Shown here: piece after piece, positions 26,746 through 41,836 of the stretch | How the letters are laid out: every line of letters begins with the position of its first letter | Position numbering within the stretch: the first letter of the stretch is position 1 | DNA from: JAWWOL01 sp963797535 | GTDB lineage: Bacteria; Actinomycetota; Actinomycetes; JAWWOL01 | NCBI GenBank assembly: GCA_963797535.1 | Contig: CAWCPQ010000001.1 | Span: forward strand, 930,001-994,000 | DNA length: 64,000 nucleotides | Direction of reading: 5' to 3' | Translations under genes and position numbers: made by a program | The notes under the pieces: generated by a model | Database searches by the model: none | What the model was told of the DNA's origin: nothing | The model's input: the letters and a program-made list of their open reading frames with translations, nothing else

Positions 26746-27695
26746 GACGCTGGCGTCGGCAACGGCAGATCAGCCCCGCTGTTGGCGCCGTAGGCTCCCG
26801 TGTCCCCGCGCAGCTGGGCGACCAGGGCATAGATCGCCTGGACGACCCCCTGCGGCGAGTTGGCGGTGTCGACGGTGGAGACGTTGTCGGAGGTGCCGCT
26901 GGCGCGCACGGCGCTGAGCAGGCTGCCCTTGGTCGCGTCGGCGGTGCCCACGACGACGACTCCGCCGCCGGCACTGTCGGCAGCACCCACCAGGTCGAGC
27001 AGCGAGTCGTCACTGAGCGCCGGTGTCGCAGACGCGGTGGGGGCCGGCGTGGGCTTGTCGCCGGGCCCGTCGTCACTGACCACGAGCACCAGGTCCGCCG
27101 GGGTGACGGTGTTGCTGAGCAGCTTGATGAACTTGGCCTGGGACAGCGCCTGCAACGCGGACGTCGCCTCGGTCGAGGCGGTCTCCTTGGGCGTCTTGCT
27201 GACCAGCAGGCTGGCCAACAGCTGGGCCGCGCGCTGACCGGAGGTCCCGTCCTTGGGCAGGGTCACCGAGCCGGGCGCGACGCTGTTGACCACGTCGCCG
27301 AGGCGGGCTTGGTTCTCGGGGACGAGGTAGTCGTCGGTCAGGGCGATCTGCCCGGTCACCAGGCCGCCGGCATCGGCGACCGCCTTGGCCATCGAACGGC
27401 GCAGGTCAGCCGGCGCGCCCGGTGCCGCAACCAGCAGCACCTTGCGACCCGCGAGCCGGCCATCGATCAGTGGCTGTTCGACCGCGGAGATGAACCCGCC
27501 CGCGTGTGACAGGTCCTGCTCGGAGGTGCTCAGCTGGTCGCGCAGCGACTGCTTGTCGAGGGTGAGGGCGTGCACGTTGGACTTGAGGTCATGGGTCAGG
27601 ACCGGGTTGAGCGTGGTGGTGCCGAGCACGAGTCCCACGGCGAGGGCAAGGAAGATCCCGACGATGGAAACGATGTGGTAGCGAAAGTCGATCAA
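26742..27695 (-). CDS. steB: SteB/MctB-family membrane-anchored protein
   Basis: A 317-residue protein. The start is a TTG at 27695 overlapping the steA stop (TTGA), so the protein begins LIDFRYHIVSIVGIFLALAV, matching the family N-terminus with one membrane anchor. A coiled-coil-like stretch (DKQSLRDQLSTSEQDL) and a large extracytoplasmic alpha/beta domain follow. Homologues are Mycobacterium MctB (Rv1698, copper export) and Corynebacterium SteB (cell separation). Which role applies is not clear from sequence. The steA partner favours SteB. Confidence 0.85.
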   Translation of the reverse strand: MIDFRYHIVSIVGIFLALAVGLVLGTTTLNPVLTHDLKSNVHALTLDKQSLRDQLSTSEQDLSHAGGFISAVEQPLIDGRLAGRKVLLVAAPGAPADLRRSMAKAVADAGGLVTGQIALTDDYLVPENQARLGDVVNSVAPGSVTLPKDGTSGQRAAQLLASLLVSKTPKETASTEATSALQALSQAKFIKLLSNTVTPADLVLVVSDDGPGDKPTPAPTASATPALSDDSLLDLVGAADSAGGGVVVVGTADATKGSLLSAVRASGTSDNVSTVDTANSPQGVVQAIYALVAQLRGDTGAYGANSGADLPLPTPAS

Positions 27696-28879
27696 CGGAA
27701 CAGTCCTGACAGCCAGAAGGAGAAGGTGTGCCACCTGTCGACGATGATGTCCCGGTAGATCGGGGTCACTGACGAGAAGGCGACAGCGACGCTGAAGGTG
27801 ATCAGCGTCGCGACGATGAGCAGCAGCAGGCTCGGGGTGCCGATCCGGCTGCGGTAGAGCCGGGACACGCCTTTGGCGTCGATCAGCTTGCCCCCGACCC
27901 GCAGCCGGGTGAGAAACGTACTGGCCATACCCGCTCTGCCCTTGTCCAAGAACTCCACCAGCGTGGCATGACTTCCCACTGCGACGATCAGTTCCGCGCC
28001 TTTCTCGTCGGCCAGCAGCATCGCCGCGTCCTCGCTCGTGCCCGCTGCCGGGAAGATCACCGCGTCGAGCCCGAGCTGCTGCACCCGCTCGAGACCGGGC
28101 GCGCGACCGTCGGGATAGGCGTGCACCACCAGCTCGGCACCGCAGAACAGCGTCGCGTCGCTGACCGAGTCCATGTCGCCGACGATCAGGTGCGGCTTGT
28201 AGCCCTCGTCCCGCAACGCGTCCGCCCCGCCGTCGACGCCGATCAGGATCGGGCGGTACTCGCGGATGTACGGGCGCAGCGCCTGCAAGTCCTCGCGGTA
28301 GTGGTAGCCGCGGACGACCAGCAGCGCCTGCCTGCCCTCGAGCACGGTGCGGATGTCCGGGACTCCGACGCCGTCGAGCAGCAGGTCGCGCTCCTTGCGC
28401 AGGAACTCGATCGTGTTGGCAGCGAACTCCTCGATCTGTACGGAGAGTCCGGCGCGTGCCTCGATCATCGCGGCTTCGACGTCCTCGATCGACAGCTGCG
28501 AGCCCTTGCCGGCGATACGCTGATCGCTGCCGACGTAGAGGACACCCTCGTCGAGGCGGACCCGGTCGCCGTCGCGTACAGCGGTGAACACGTCGGGACC
28601 GACGGCGTCGAGCAGCGGGATGCCGGCATCGACGATGATCCGCGGTCCCAGGTTGGGGTAGCGGCCGCTGATGCTGGCCGCCACGTTGACCACCGCGGCG
28701 ACCCCGCACAGGACCAGCGCCTCGGCGCTCACCCGGTCGATGTCGAGGTGGTCGATGATGGCGATCTCGCCGGGGCGGATCCGCTTGGTGAGGTTCTTGG
28801 TACGCCGGTCGACGCGAGCGACGCCGATCACCCCCGGCATGGGAGTAGCCCGGTGTCGACGCAGAACCGGGACCTTCAT
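27692..28879 (-). CDS. steA: SteA-family protein (thiamin-pyrophosphokinase-like fold, septation)
   Basis: A 395-residue protein from the ATG at 28879. The central region (RPILIGVDGGADALRDEG, LIVGDMDSVSDATL) is the thiamin pyrophosphokinase-type catalytic fold; the C-terminal LLLIVATLITFSVAVAF is a membrane segment. Corynebacterium SteA works with SteB at the septum during cell separation. It lies between recN and steB, the conserved order (Rv1696-Rv1697-Rv1698). Confidence 0.9.
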   Translation of the reverse strand: MKVPVLRRHRATPMPGVIGVARVDRRTKNLTKRIRPGEIAIIDHLDIDRVSAEALVLCGVAAVVNVAASISGRYPNLGPRIIVDAGIPLLDAVGPDVFTAVRDGDRVRLDEGVLYVGSDQRIAGKGSQLSIEDVEAAMIEARAGLSVQIEEFAANTIEFLRKERDLLLDGVGVPDIRTVLEGRQALLVVRGYHYREDLQALRPYIREYRPILIGVDGGADALRDEGYKPHLIVGDMDSVSDATLFCGAELVVHAYPDGRAPGLERVQQLGLDAVIFPAAGTSEDAAMLLADEKGAELIVAVGSHATLVEFLDKGRAGMASTFLTRLRVGGKLIDAKGVSRLYRSRIGTPSLLLLIVATLITFSVAVAFSSVTPIYRDIIVDRWHTFSFWLSGLFR

Positions 28880-28934
28880 CCGGCCATTGTCACAGACGCG
28901 CCCGGCGGTTCCACGGGCCCACGCCGCCCGGGGC

Positions 28935-30723
28935 TCACCCCGCCTGCTTGGCCCTGGTCGCGGTAGCGAGCAGTTCCTCGGCATGGCCCTGCGCCAGGAG
29001 CGAGTCGTCCAGCCCGGCCAGCATCCGGGACAGCTCGCGCACCCGGTCCTGGCCCTCGAGCAGCCGGACGTCGCTACTGGTCACGGTGCCGTCGTCGCTC
29101 TTGGAGACCAGCAGGTGCTGATCGGCGAACGCGGCCACCTGGGGAAGATGGGTCACGACCAGCACCTGGGCGTCACGGGCCAGCCGAGCCAGCCGCCGGC
29201 CGATCTCGACCGCGGCCCTGCCGCCGACTCCGGCGTCGACCTCGTCGAAGACGAACGTCGGCGACCGGGTCCTGGCCGGCGAGCACGACCTCGATGCCGA
29301 GCATGACGCGGGACAGCTCACCGCCGGACGCTCCCCTGGCCAGCGGGCGGAAGTCCGCCCCCGGGTGCGGGGCCATCGAGATCTCGACCTCGTCGACGCC
29401 GAACGGGCCGAACGCCACCCGCCGGCCCTCCAGCTCGATGCCGTCGGCGTCGTCGGTGCGCTCCAGGTCCACCCGCAGCCGGGCGTGCGGCATGGCCAGC
29501 TCGGTCAGCTCGGCCGCCACGGCGGTGGCGAAGCCGTCGGCCGCACGCTCGCGGGCACCGGTCAGGGCAGCAGCCGCCTCGCGCAGCACGGCCTCCAGCT
29601 CGCCGAATCTGCTGCGCAGCAATGCAAGTCGGTCGTCGGCGTTGTCCAGAGCCAGCACGTCGACCCTGGCCCGTTCGGCCCAGGCGAGCACGTCGTCCAG
29701 GGTCGGGCCGTACTTGCGCGTCAGGGTCGACAGGGCCGCCTGCCGTTCCTGGGCAACCCCGAGTCGTACGGGATCAGCCTCGACGTCGTCGACGTAGCCA
29801 GCCAGGTCGCCGGCGATGTCGGCCAGCAGGTAGCCGGCCTCCTGGATGCGGGTGCTCAACGATGCGAGAAGGGGGTCGTGGCCACCGACCGGGTCCAGAA
29901 CCCGCCGGGCAGCAGCCAGGGCCACGCCGACGTCCGCGGCCGGATCGGGACTGTCGTCGTCTCCGCCGAGAATGGCGTGGGCGGCGGTGGCGGCTGCACG
30001 CAGCGAGTCAGCGTGCGAGAGCCGCTCGACCTCGGTCGCGAGCAGGCTGTCCTCGCCGGCCTCGGGAGCCACGGCGTCGATCTCGGCGAGTCCGAACCGC
30101 AGCAGGTCGAGCTCACGAGCGCGCGTGTCGGACTTGGCGGTGAGCTCGTCCAGCTCGCGGCGCGCGGTGGTGAACTCCGCGTAGGCCACCGCGTAGTCGG
30201 CGAGCGCTGACGCGACGTCCTCGCCGCCGAATCGGTCGAGCGCCCGACGCTGCGTCGCCGGCTTGAGCAGACGTTGCTGATCGGACTGACCGTGTACGGC
30301 CACCCACTGCTGGGCCAGCTCGGCCAGCACGGCCGCCGGCACTCCCCTGCCACCGAGCTGGGCGCGCGACCTGCCCTCGGCGGAGACAACCCGGCTGATG
30401 ATCAGCTCGTCGTCGTCGAGGTCGGCCCCGGCGTCGATCGCCCGCGCAGCCACCGCCCCGTCGGGAGCGATCCGCAGCCGGCCTTCGACGAGGGCCCGTT
30501 CGGCTCCGGTGCGGATCATCGCCGGGTCGGGCTTGGCGCCGAGCAGGAGCGAGAGACCCTGAACGACCATCGTCTTGCCCGCGCCGGTCTCACCGGTCAC
30601 GACCGTCAGGCCGGGCCCGAACTCCAGCACGGCTTCGTTGATGACCCCGAGACCCTGGATGCGCATCTCAAGCAGACCGTCGCGTGGGCGGTCGACCTTG
30701 GCCTTGGCGGGCTTACTCGCCAT
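28935..30723 (-). CDS. recN: DNA repair protein RecN, one frame break
   Basis: SMC-like ATPase of double-strand-break repair. The N-terminal half has Walker A GETGAGKTMVVQGLS. The C-terminal half has the signature GASGGELSRVMLGIEVV, then after a break Walker B TFVFDEVDAGVGG and VTHLPQVAAFADQH. The break is at 29258-29268, one extra base. The corrected length is about 595 residues. The ATG at 30723 overlaps the nadK stop by 11 nt; the ATG at 30666 is an alternative that would remove a basic 19-residue extension. Confidence 0.94.
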
Positions 30724-31609
30724 GACCGCGCCACCCTTGTACCGGCAGGCCGAACTTCGCCACCAGCCGGTCGGTGAACGGTCGCCGGTGCAGGCGGGCG
30801 AACCGTACCGGCTCGATCCCCCTGGTTACCTCGACCCGCGAGCCCTCGAGCACCTCGAGCCGGCGGCGACCGTCGCACCAGACCACGCCGTTGGGCGAGC
30901 CGGGCAGCACCTCGACCGCGAGCACGGACTGCGGAGACGTCACGAGCGGGCGGGCGAACAATGCGTGAGCACTGATCGGCACCAGCAGCAGCGCGTCGAC
31001 CTCGGGCCAGACGACGGGACCGCCGGCAGAAAAGGCATAGGCAGTCGACCCGGTGGGAGTCGCAAAGACGACGCCATCGCCGGCCCACCGCGACAGCGGC
31101 CGGGCGTCGATCTCCACCACGAGCTCGATCATCCGCTCGCGGGTGTCCTTCTCGACGGCGACCTCGTTGAGCGCCCAGCCGTGCTGCTCCTCGCCGTCGG
31201 GGTGGGTCACCACCACGTCAAGGGTCATCCGCTCCTCGACGTCGTAGCGCTTGTCGACCAGCCGCGTCACCGTCGAGGTCAGCGCCTCGCGCTCGGCCTC
31301 GGCGAGGAAGCCGACCTGACCGAGGTTGACCCCGAGCAACGGCGTCCCGGCGGCGCGAACGAGGTCGGCAGCGCGAAGGAGCGTGCCGTCGCCACCCAGG
31401 ACCAGCACGATCTCCGCGCGCTCGATCACGTCATCCGATGCGCCGGGAACGGCAAGGCCTTCGAGCTTGAGCGCCTCGGCTTCCTCGCCGAGCACGTACA
31501 AGGAGACGCCTGCCTCGTCGAGCTGACGCGCCACGATCGCGGCGCTGTGCAAGGCAGCGGGACGTCCGGTGTGGACGACCAGCAGCACCTCGCGACCGGA
31601 CCCGGTCAT
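30713..31609 (-). CDS. nadK: NAD kinase
   Basis: A 298-residue enzyme that makes NADP from NAD. It carries the GGDGT catalytic motif at 72-76 and the conserved NEVAVEKD and TPTGSTAYAFSAGGP. The ATG/GTG start overlaps the tlyA stop by 4 nt and its end overlaps recN, the standard actinobacterial tlyA-nadK-recN operon. Confidence 0.97.
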   Translation of the reverse strand: MTGSGREVLLVVHTGRPAALHSAAIVARQLDEAGVSLYVLGEEAEALKLEGLAVPGASDDVIERAEIVLVLGGDGTLLRAADLVRAAGTPLLGVNLGQVGFLAEAEREALTSTVTRLVDKRYDVEERMTLDVVVTHPDGEEQHGWALNEVAVEKDTRERMIELVVEIDARPLSRWAGDGVVFATPTGSTAYAFSAGGPVVWPEVDALLLVPISAHALFARPLVTSPQSVLAVEVLPGSPNGVVWCDGRRRLEVLEGSRVEVTRGIEPVRFARLHRRPFTDRLVAKFGLPVQGWRGHGE

Positions 31610-32420
31610 GCCGGGCCCTCGCGGAGCGCTGTCATCAGTGCGTCCTCCTCGAGCGGTCCGGCGTCGCGGCGCAGCCAGAGGAAATACTCCACGTTGCCGG
31701 ACGGTCCCGGCAACGGGCTGGCCGTCACCCCGGCCACGCCGAGCGACTGCTGCGCCGCTGCCGTCGCCACGGACCGTACCGCGTCCGCGCGCAGCTCGGG
31801 CTCGCGCACCACTCCGCCTGCACCGAGCTGCTCACGGCCCACCTCGAACTGGGGCTTGACCATGAGGACCAGATCGCCGGGCGGCTCGATCACGGTGCAC
31901 GCCGCGAGCGCTGGCAGCACGACCCGCAGCGAGATGAAGGAAAGGTCGGCCACGACCACCTCGACCGGCCCGCCGATGTCCTCGGGGGTCAGGTTGCGGA
32001 CGTTCACCCGCTCGTGCACCTGCACCCTCGTCGTCCTGGCGCAACCGCCACGCCAGCTGGCCGTAGCCGACATCGACAGCTGCGACGCGTCGCGGCTCCC
32101 CTTCGCAGCAGCACGTCCGTGAACCCACCGGTGGAGGCGCCCGCGTCGAGGCAGCGCCTGCCGTCGACGCCGAGGCCGTACGGCGCGAAGGCGTCGAGGG
32201 CGCCGATCAGCTTGTGCGCCCCGCGAGACACATAGTCGTCGGCTTCGCCCGCGGCTCGCACGTGCAAAGCATCAGCACCGTCCACCTGGGTCGCGGGCTT
32301 GGTCGCCCGCTGGCCGCCGACGGTGACCCGGCCGGCGTCGACCAGCTCCACCGCATGGTCGCGGGACCTCGCCAGGCCCCGGCGCACCAGCTCGGCGTCC
32401 AGCCGTAGGCGTCGGCTCAC
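31606..32420 (-). CDS. tlyA: TlyA-family rRNA 2'-O-methyltransferase, two frame breaks
   Basis: The S4 domain (RLDAELVRRGLARSRDHAVE) and the methyltransferase site CLDAGASTGGFTDVLLRRG are in one frame, VAAVDVGYGQLAWRLRQDD in a second, and VADLSFISLRVVLPAL with VMVKPQFEVGR-like text (LVLMVKPQFEVGREQLG) in a third. Breaks are at 32092-32104 and 32025-32036, each one extra base. The corrected length is 270 residues, as in Mycobacterium TlyA (268). Homologues methylate 16S C1409 and 23S C1920 and thereby set capreomycin sensitivity. Confidence 0.93.
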
Positions 32421-32641
32421 CGGCCGGGGGTCTCCGCCGGCCCGGAACCGGCCGGGTCACCAGCGGTCAGTGCGTCCTGCAGCAGCCGGTGCACGTCGTC
32501 GAAAACCGTGACCCTGGCAGCCAGCGGCAGGTCGTCCAGTCCAGCGAGGCGGGCGACTGCGGCATCGACCCGCTCGTCACCGGTAGTGCTTCCCGCAGGA
32601 GCGTCACTGCCCGATCGGTCGAAAGCGTCACTGTCCAGCAT
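32417..32641 (-). CDS. Small conserved actinobacterial protein
   Basis: A 74-residue protein between the HAD gene and tlyA, overlapping both by a few bases. The central block VDAAVARLAGLDDLPLAARV followed by FDDVHRLLQDAL resembles small proteins found at the same place in Streptomyces and relatives. It is acidic, probably helical and cytosolic. No function is known to me. Confidence 0.75.
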   Translation of the reverse strand: MLDSDAFDRSGSDAPAGSTTGDERVDAAVARLAGLDDLPLAARVTVFDDVHRLLQDALTAGDPAGSGPAETPGR

Positions 32642-33786
32642 GGGCGTCTCCTCCGTGTGGTGACCGCGAGTCGGCTGCGCGCAGCAGCTGGCTGGGCAGT
32701 CCCAGCTCGCCCAGAGCCGAGACCTGATCGGCGTCGACCGTGATGCTGGTCAACGTCGTTCCGGCATCGAGCACCCGCCACGCTGCCACCACGAGGGTAC
32801 GGACCGCGTCCATCGGATCGCCAGCGCCACCGGCGCGGGTGAGCACAACGGCTCCCTCGCTAACCTCGGCCCGCCAGCCGGACCGTCGCTGCTCGGGCAA
32901 CGACCCGACCTCGGCGAGCGGGGTCAGGTCGGCATTGAGGCCGGACAGGTCGGCCGCGAGGAAGGTCGGGCGCAGGGAGGCGTCGGCGCTCAGGAGCTCC
33001 TGCAACGGTGCTGATGCCGGTGAGCACGAGCAGGCTGTCCATGCCAGTGCGGACCGCCCCCTCGATGTCGGTGTCGAGTCGGTCACCGACCATCAGCGGC
33101 CGGCTCGCTGCCGTCCGCTTGACCGCCTCGTCGACCAGCGCGCGCTCGGGCTTACCTGCGACCAGTGGACTCCTGCCGGTGGCCGCAGCGACGACCGCCA
33201 CCAGCGTGCCGTTGCCCGGCTGGATCCCACGCGCTGTCGGCAACGTCGTGTCGGTGTTGGTCGCGACCCAGTGCGCGCCTGCGGCTACGACGAACGTCGC
33301 CTGCGCGAGGTCCTCGTACCGAAGGTCCGGCGAGAAGCCCTGGACCACGATCTCGGGCGGTGGGTCGGCAAGATAGCTGTCGACGAGGATCTGGCCGGCG
33401 TCGGCAACGGCGGCCCGAAGTCCGTCGCTGCCCACGACGAACACCCGACGCCCGAGGCCGAACCGCTCCACGGACAGCGCTGCTGCAGCCTGAGCAGAGG
33501 TCACCACCTCAGCCGGAGCAGCGGGCACGCCGAGGTCGACCAGGTGAGCGGCGACCTGCTCCGGCGTTCGGGACGCGTTGTTGGTCACGAAGCCGAAGCG
33601 CATCCCGCCCGCGCGCGCCTGCTCCAGCGACTCAGCCGCCCCGGCGATCGGGTCCGGGCCGCGGTAGACCACCCCGTCGAGGTCCAGCAGGGCCACGTCG
33701 TAGCGGCGCGACAACGGCCCGCGCGCGACAGGCTTGGAGAACCCGTCGCCGTCACCAACCACGGCGGGATCCGGGGCGAGCGTCAT
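32628..33786 (-). CDS. HAD-family (NagD-like, class IIA) phosphatase, one frame break
   Basis: It has the motif I YDVALLDLDGVVYRGPDP, motif II FVTNNASRT and motif III/IV PLMVGDRLDTDIEGA in one frame. A C-terminal region (LQELLSADASLRPTFLA, then AGDPMDAVRTLVVAAWRVL) is in the next. The break is at 33004-33016, one extra base. The corrected length is about 385 residues. The C-terminal 100 residues beyond the HAD core are an actinobacterial addition. The start overlaps the TPR gene stop (4 nt). The substrate is unknown. Counterpart: Mycobacterium Rv1692. Confidence 0.9.
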
Positions 33787-34241
33787 CGTTTGGCGCTCAG
33801 CGCCGCCCGAGCACCGCGCAGGGCCGTGGCGTAGTGCGTGATGTCGGGACGCATGGCAGCGGCGAGTGCGAGGTGCTCGACCGCCTCCTGCAGCAAGCCT
33901 TCCTTGGCAGCCGCAAGACCCATGCCGAACTGGGCGTAGTCGTCCGTCGGGTTGATCGCGATGATCATGGCAAAGCTTTCCTTGGCCTCGGCGTACATCC
34001 CGGCGTCGAACTGCGCTCGCGCCAGGCTCTCCCGGACGCTGCGCGAAGCCGGCTCGGCGGCGCTGGCGTGACTGAGCAGCTGCACGGCGGCGGCGGCGTT
34101 TCCGCCCTCGAGCAGCTCCACACCGCGGACGTACCAGTCGTAGACCTCCCCGACGGGCAGCACATCGGCGGGCACCTCGTAGGGCGCGGGGTCCGGTGAG
34201 ATCTCGTCCGGCTGCGACCAGTCATCGTTGCCCTGCGTCAC
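33783..34241 (-). CDS. Small tetratricopeptide-repeat protein
   Basis: A 152-residue cytosolic protein with three TPR-like helical pairs (YDWYVRGVELLEGGNAAAAV, ARAQFDAGMYAEAKESFAM, YAQFGMGLAAAKEGLLQEA). It presumably mediates protein contacts. It is coupled by a 4-nt overlap to the HAD gene. No partner is evident. Confidence 0.85.
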   Translation of the reverse strand: MTQGNDDWSQPDEISPDPAPYEVPADVLPVGEVYDWYVRGVELLEGGNAAAAVQLLSHASAAEPASRSVRESLARAQFDAGMYAEAKESFAMIIAINPTDDYAQFGMGLAAAKEGLLQEAVEHLALAAAMRPDITHYATALRGARAALSAKR

Positions 34242-34313
34242 GAGCCACCTCCTCCGCCGGTCTCGCGACCGATCTCCGCGCCCTGTGTTCCGGCAACGTC
34301 GCCGGACACCCTT

Positions 34314-34715
34314 TCAAGGCGAGGCGCGCCGCACCCGCGTGGCCTTGGAGACCTCGATCTCGTGTCGACTCGTCGCGCCTGCCTCGCCTCGCCAAAATCT
34401 CCGTCGCAACGCGCCGGTCACCGCCACTGTGTCGCCTTCACGCCACGAGTTCACAGTACGACGCAGACCGGCCTGCCACGCAACGCAGTCGATCGTGTCG
34501 ACCCCGCCTTTGCGAGCGTCCTTCCGACCGGCCGAGGCACGCGCGCCGAGCTCCCGCGGCACAATCACCCGAAATGTCGCGACCAGGTCACCGCTGGGCA
34601 TCTCCTTGACCTCAGCCGGTGCCGCGACCCGGCCTAGCAGCCGGACCTCGTTGAACGGCTGGTCGGACACCCGCTCCTGCACCTGGTCCGACTCGCTGCT
34701 CTGCGTTGCTGCCAT
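34314..34715 (-). CDS. Single-stranded DNA-binding protein-like (short OB fold)
   Basis: A 133-residue protein from the ATG at 34715. The OB-fold blocks NEVRLLGRVAAPAEVKEMPS, LVATFRVIVPREL, DTIDCVAWQAGLRR and WREGDTVAVTGALRRRF are typical of SSB. It ends in a basic ATRVRRASP and lacks the acidic Asp-Asp-x-Pro-Phe tail through which the main SSB binds partners. It is probably a second, accessory SSB. The gap to the large TPR gene is about 150 nt. Confidence 0.82.
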   Translation of the reverse strand: MAATQSSESDQVQERVSDQPFNEVRLLGRVAAPAEVKEMPSGDLVATFRVIVPRELGARASAGRKDARKGGVDTIDCVAWQAGLRRTVNSWREGDTVAVTGALRRRFWRGEAGATSRHEIEVSKATRVRRASP

Positions 34716-34864
34716 CGTCGTCCACCCCTCGTGCCGCGCGCCGACATGGCGCCCTGCACCTACGGTGAACGTCAGCAGCTCAGCCAGCCAGCCCGGCCGG
34801 TGTCCTGTGGACAACTCCACCCGAAAACCCGCGCCGGCTGTCCACAGGGCCAGTCAAGACCGGC

Positions 34865-36395
34865 TCAGCCCAGCTCTTCGAGCCGCTCTGCCGCATCGGT
34901 GAGGTCGTCGGCATCCGCAGCGGCGGCCGCCGAGAACCAGCGACGTGCTTCGTCCTTGCGCCCCAGGGCGGCCAGAACGTCGGCGTAGGCGTAGCGCAGT
35001 CGCGGCGACCATGGCTCGGTGACGTTGCGGTGCAGCTCCGGCACCTGGAGCATCACCGCAGCCGACTCGTCCTGCCCCATGTCCCGGCGGGCGCCGGCCA
35101 CCACGATCAGCAGCTCGATCCGGGTAGCCACGTCGAGCCGCGCGACCTGCGGGTCGTCCCACATCGCCAGTGCCCGCTCCGGCCGGCCGAGGCCACGCTC
35201 GCAGTCGGCCATCATCGGCAGCATGTCCGCGCGACCGGTGATGCGCCGGGCCGCCCGCAGGTCAGCGAGCGCGTCAGCGTAGTGACCGGTGAGGTAGCCC
35301 GTGATCCCGACCACCTCTCGGACACAGGCCAGGCGCGTAGCCATCGAACGCGCGAAGACGGCATGCTGATGCGCCACCTCCGGCTCGTCGTCGAGGTAGT
35401 AGCCAGCCGCCGCAAGGTGGTTGCCCACTCGCTCGGCGAGGCCATCCGGCAGCCCGCGAAGCTCACGCAGCACGTCGTCATCGAGGTCCGAGACGTCCGA
35501 ACCGGCCGGCAGCTCCGGCTCCGCCGGACGCGGTGGCCGGCGGTCGAAGTCGTCGGCACGACCGCGGCTCGGGCGCTCGGTTCGATCGTAGGACCCGCGA
35601 CCGGACGGGCCCGAAGGTTGGGCCGGGCGACCGCGATCACCGTCGTTGGAGCGGGCGGGCGGCGCGGCGGTCGCGCGGACCGGTTGTCGCCGCTGGTGGT
35701 TGGCCGGGCAGGTCGGTCACTGCGGTCGGCAGGGTGGGCCAGAGCGATTCGGCGAGGAGCTCCTGGTCCCCGCCACCGACGACCCACGCGGCTGGACCCG
35801 CGCCGGAAGAAGGACGGCCGTACGAGGGCTTCCCGCCGCGGGGCTCACCGGTCGCGGGCTTGCCGTAGGGCGGCCTGCCGGTGTGAGATTCAGCACTGGC
35901 CGGCCGGGAGCTGCGCCCGTCGGCCGCGCTGGCTCGAGGACTCGCTGGCTTGGCATAGGGCGGCTTCCCACCGCGGGGATCCGCACCAGCGGGCCTCCCG
36001 TACGCAGGCTTGCCCTTCGGAGGGTTGCTATTCGTCGACTTGCCGCCGCGGGAATCGCCACTGGCCGGGCGAGAACTGCGTCCATCGGCGCCACCCGCAC
36101 GATCTGTAGCGGGCTTGCCGTACGGAGGCTTGCCACCGCGGGAGTCGGCGGCTGCGGGCTTGCCATGCGCCGGCTTGCCATACGGGGGCTTGCCACCGCG
36201 GGAGTCGGCGGCTGCGGGCTTGCCGTGCGCCGGCTTGCCCGTACGCGGCCCGCCCGACGTCGGCTTCGCGCCCCTGGCGGCTGACGACGGCTTCCCGCCC
36301 TTCGTCGGACCGCCACGGGCCGGCTTCTTGCCTGCGGAGGGCTTCTTGTGATCCGAGGTCGGTGGTCGTTCGGAATGGTCCTCGGGAGGGGTCAC
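34865..36395 (-). CDS. TPR-containing protein with Lys/Gly/Pro-rich repeat N-terminus, one probable frame break
   Basis: The GTG at 36395 has AAGGAG 6 nt upstream. The first 200 residues are a basic low-complexity region built from GGKPPYGKPA and GKPAHGKPAAADSRG units. The C-terminal 220 residues (VLRELRGLPDGLAERVGNHL, YADALADLRAARRITGRAD, ADCERGLGRPERALAMWDD) form TPR-like helical repeats as in Mycobacterium Rv1691. The two parts are one base out of frame: the N-terminal frame ends at 35637, while the C-terminal frame is open from about 35722. Joined they give about 509 residues. A two-gene reading is possible but would cut the conserved DLDDDVLRELRG block. Confidence 0.72.
36121..36240 (-). 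repeat. Two tandem 60-bp coding repeats
   Basis: 36121-36180 and 36181-36240 are near-identical (about three differences) and encode a 20-residue unit of the GKPAHGKPAAADSRGGKPPY type. Diverged shorter copies continue on both sides. They lie inside the low-complexity part of the TPR gene. Confidence 0.9.
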
Positions 36396-36448
36396 ACCAT
36401 GCTCCTTCAACGCGGGCGGTGCCAAAATATCACTATTTAAATGGCCTG

Positions 36449-36490
36449 AAAAAGCGATAAGGGCCATCCCCTGAGGAATGGCCCTTATCG
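36449..36490 (-). terminator. Intrinsic terminator of the rRNA operon
   Basis: A perfect 13-bp stem CGATAAGGGCCAT / ATGGCCCTTATCG with a 10-nt loop, followed on the minus strand by CTTTTT. It starts 8 nt after the 5S gene. Confidence 0.95.
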
Positions 36491-36497
36491 AAAGTAT

Positions 36498-36617
36498 GTC
36501 CGGCGACGTCCTACTCTCCCACACCCTACCGAGTGCAGTACCATCGGCGCTGACAGGCTTAGCTTCCGGGTTCGGAATGGGACCGGGCGTTTCCCTGTCG
36601 CTATGGCCGCCGAAACT
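36498..36617 (-). rRNA. rrf: 5S ribosomal RNA
   Basis: The minus strand reads GTTTCGGCGGCCATAGCG at the 5' end, with the conserved CCCATTCCGAACCCGGAAG and GGGAGAGTAGGACGTCGCC at the 3' end. The length, about 119 nt, is normal. Ends are estimated from the terminal stem. Confidence 0.96.
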
Positions 36618-36687
36618 CTATGGAGATATCAAGTCAGAATTGACCCGTATCTCGGGAACCGCACAGTGGACGCGTAGCATGTTTGTG

Positions 36688-41659
<4,972 letters not shown>

Positions 41660-41836
41660 GATATATAGCAACCGCCGAAGCGGGATGCTGACACAGAGCA
41701 CGGACCGATTGCCTCGGTCACGCATTTGATTCTAGCAAAAATGCAGACGTTACTGAACGTCTGTCAATTCACCAAAGGAACCGTTGTCATTGTCGAAATG
41801 ACGCCGACATACGGAGTTGTTACATTTGGCACTGAC

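Noticed and set aside
26742..28709. 655-residue version of SteB with a long N-terminus
   Set aside because: The upstream half is the antisense-like shadow frame of steA. Conserved SteB sequence starts at the TTG overlapping the steA stop.
36000..36350. Repeats suggesting a CRISPR array
   Set aside because: The units are in-frame coding repeats (60 bp and shorter) without unique spacers of constant length, and no cas genes are present.
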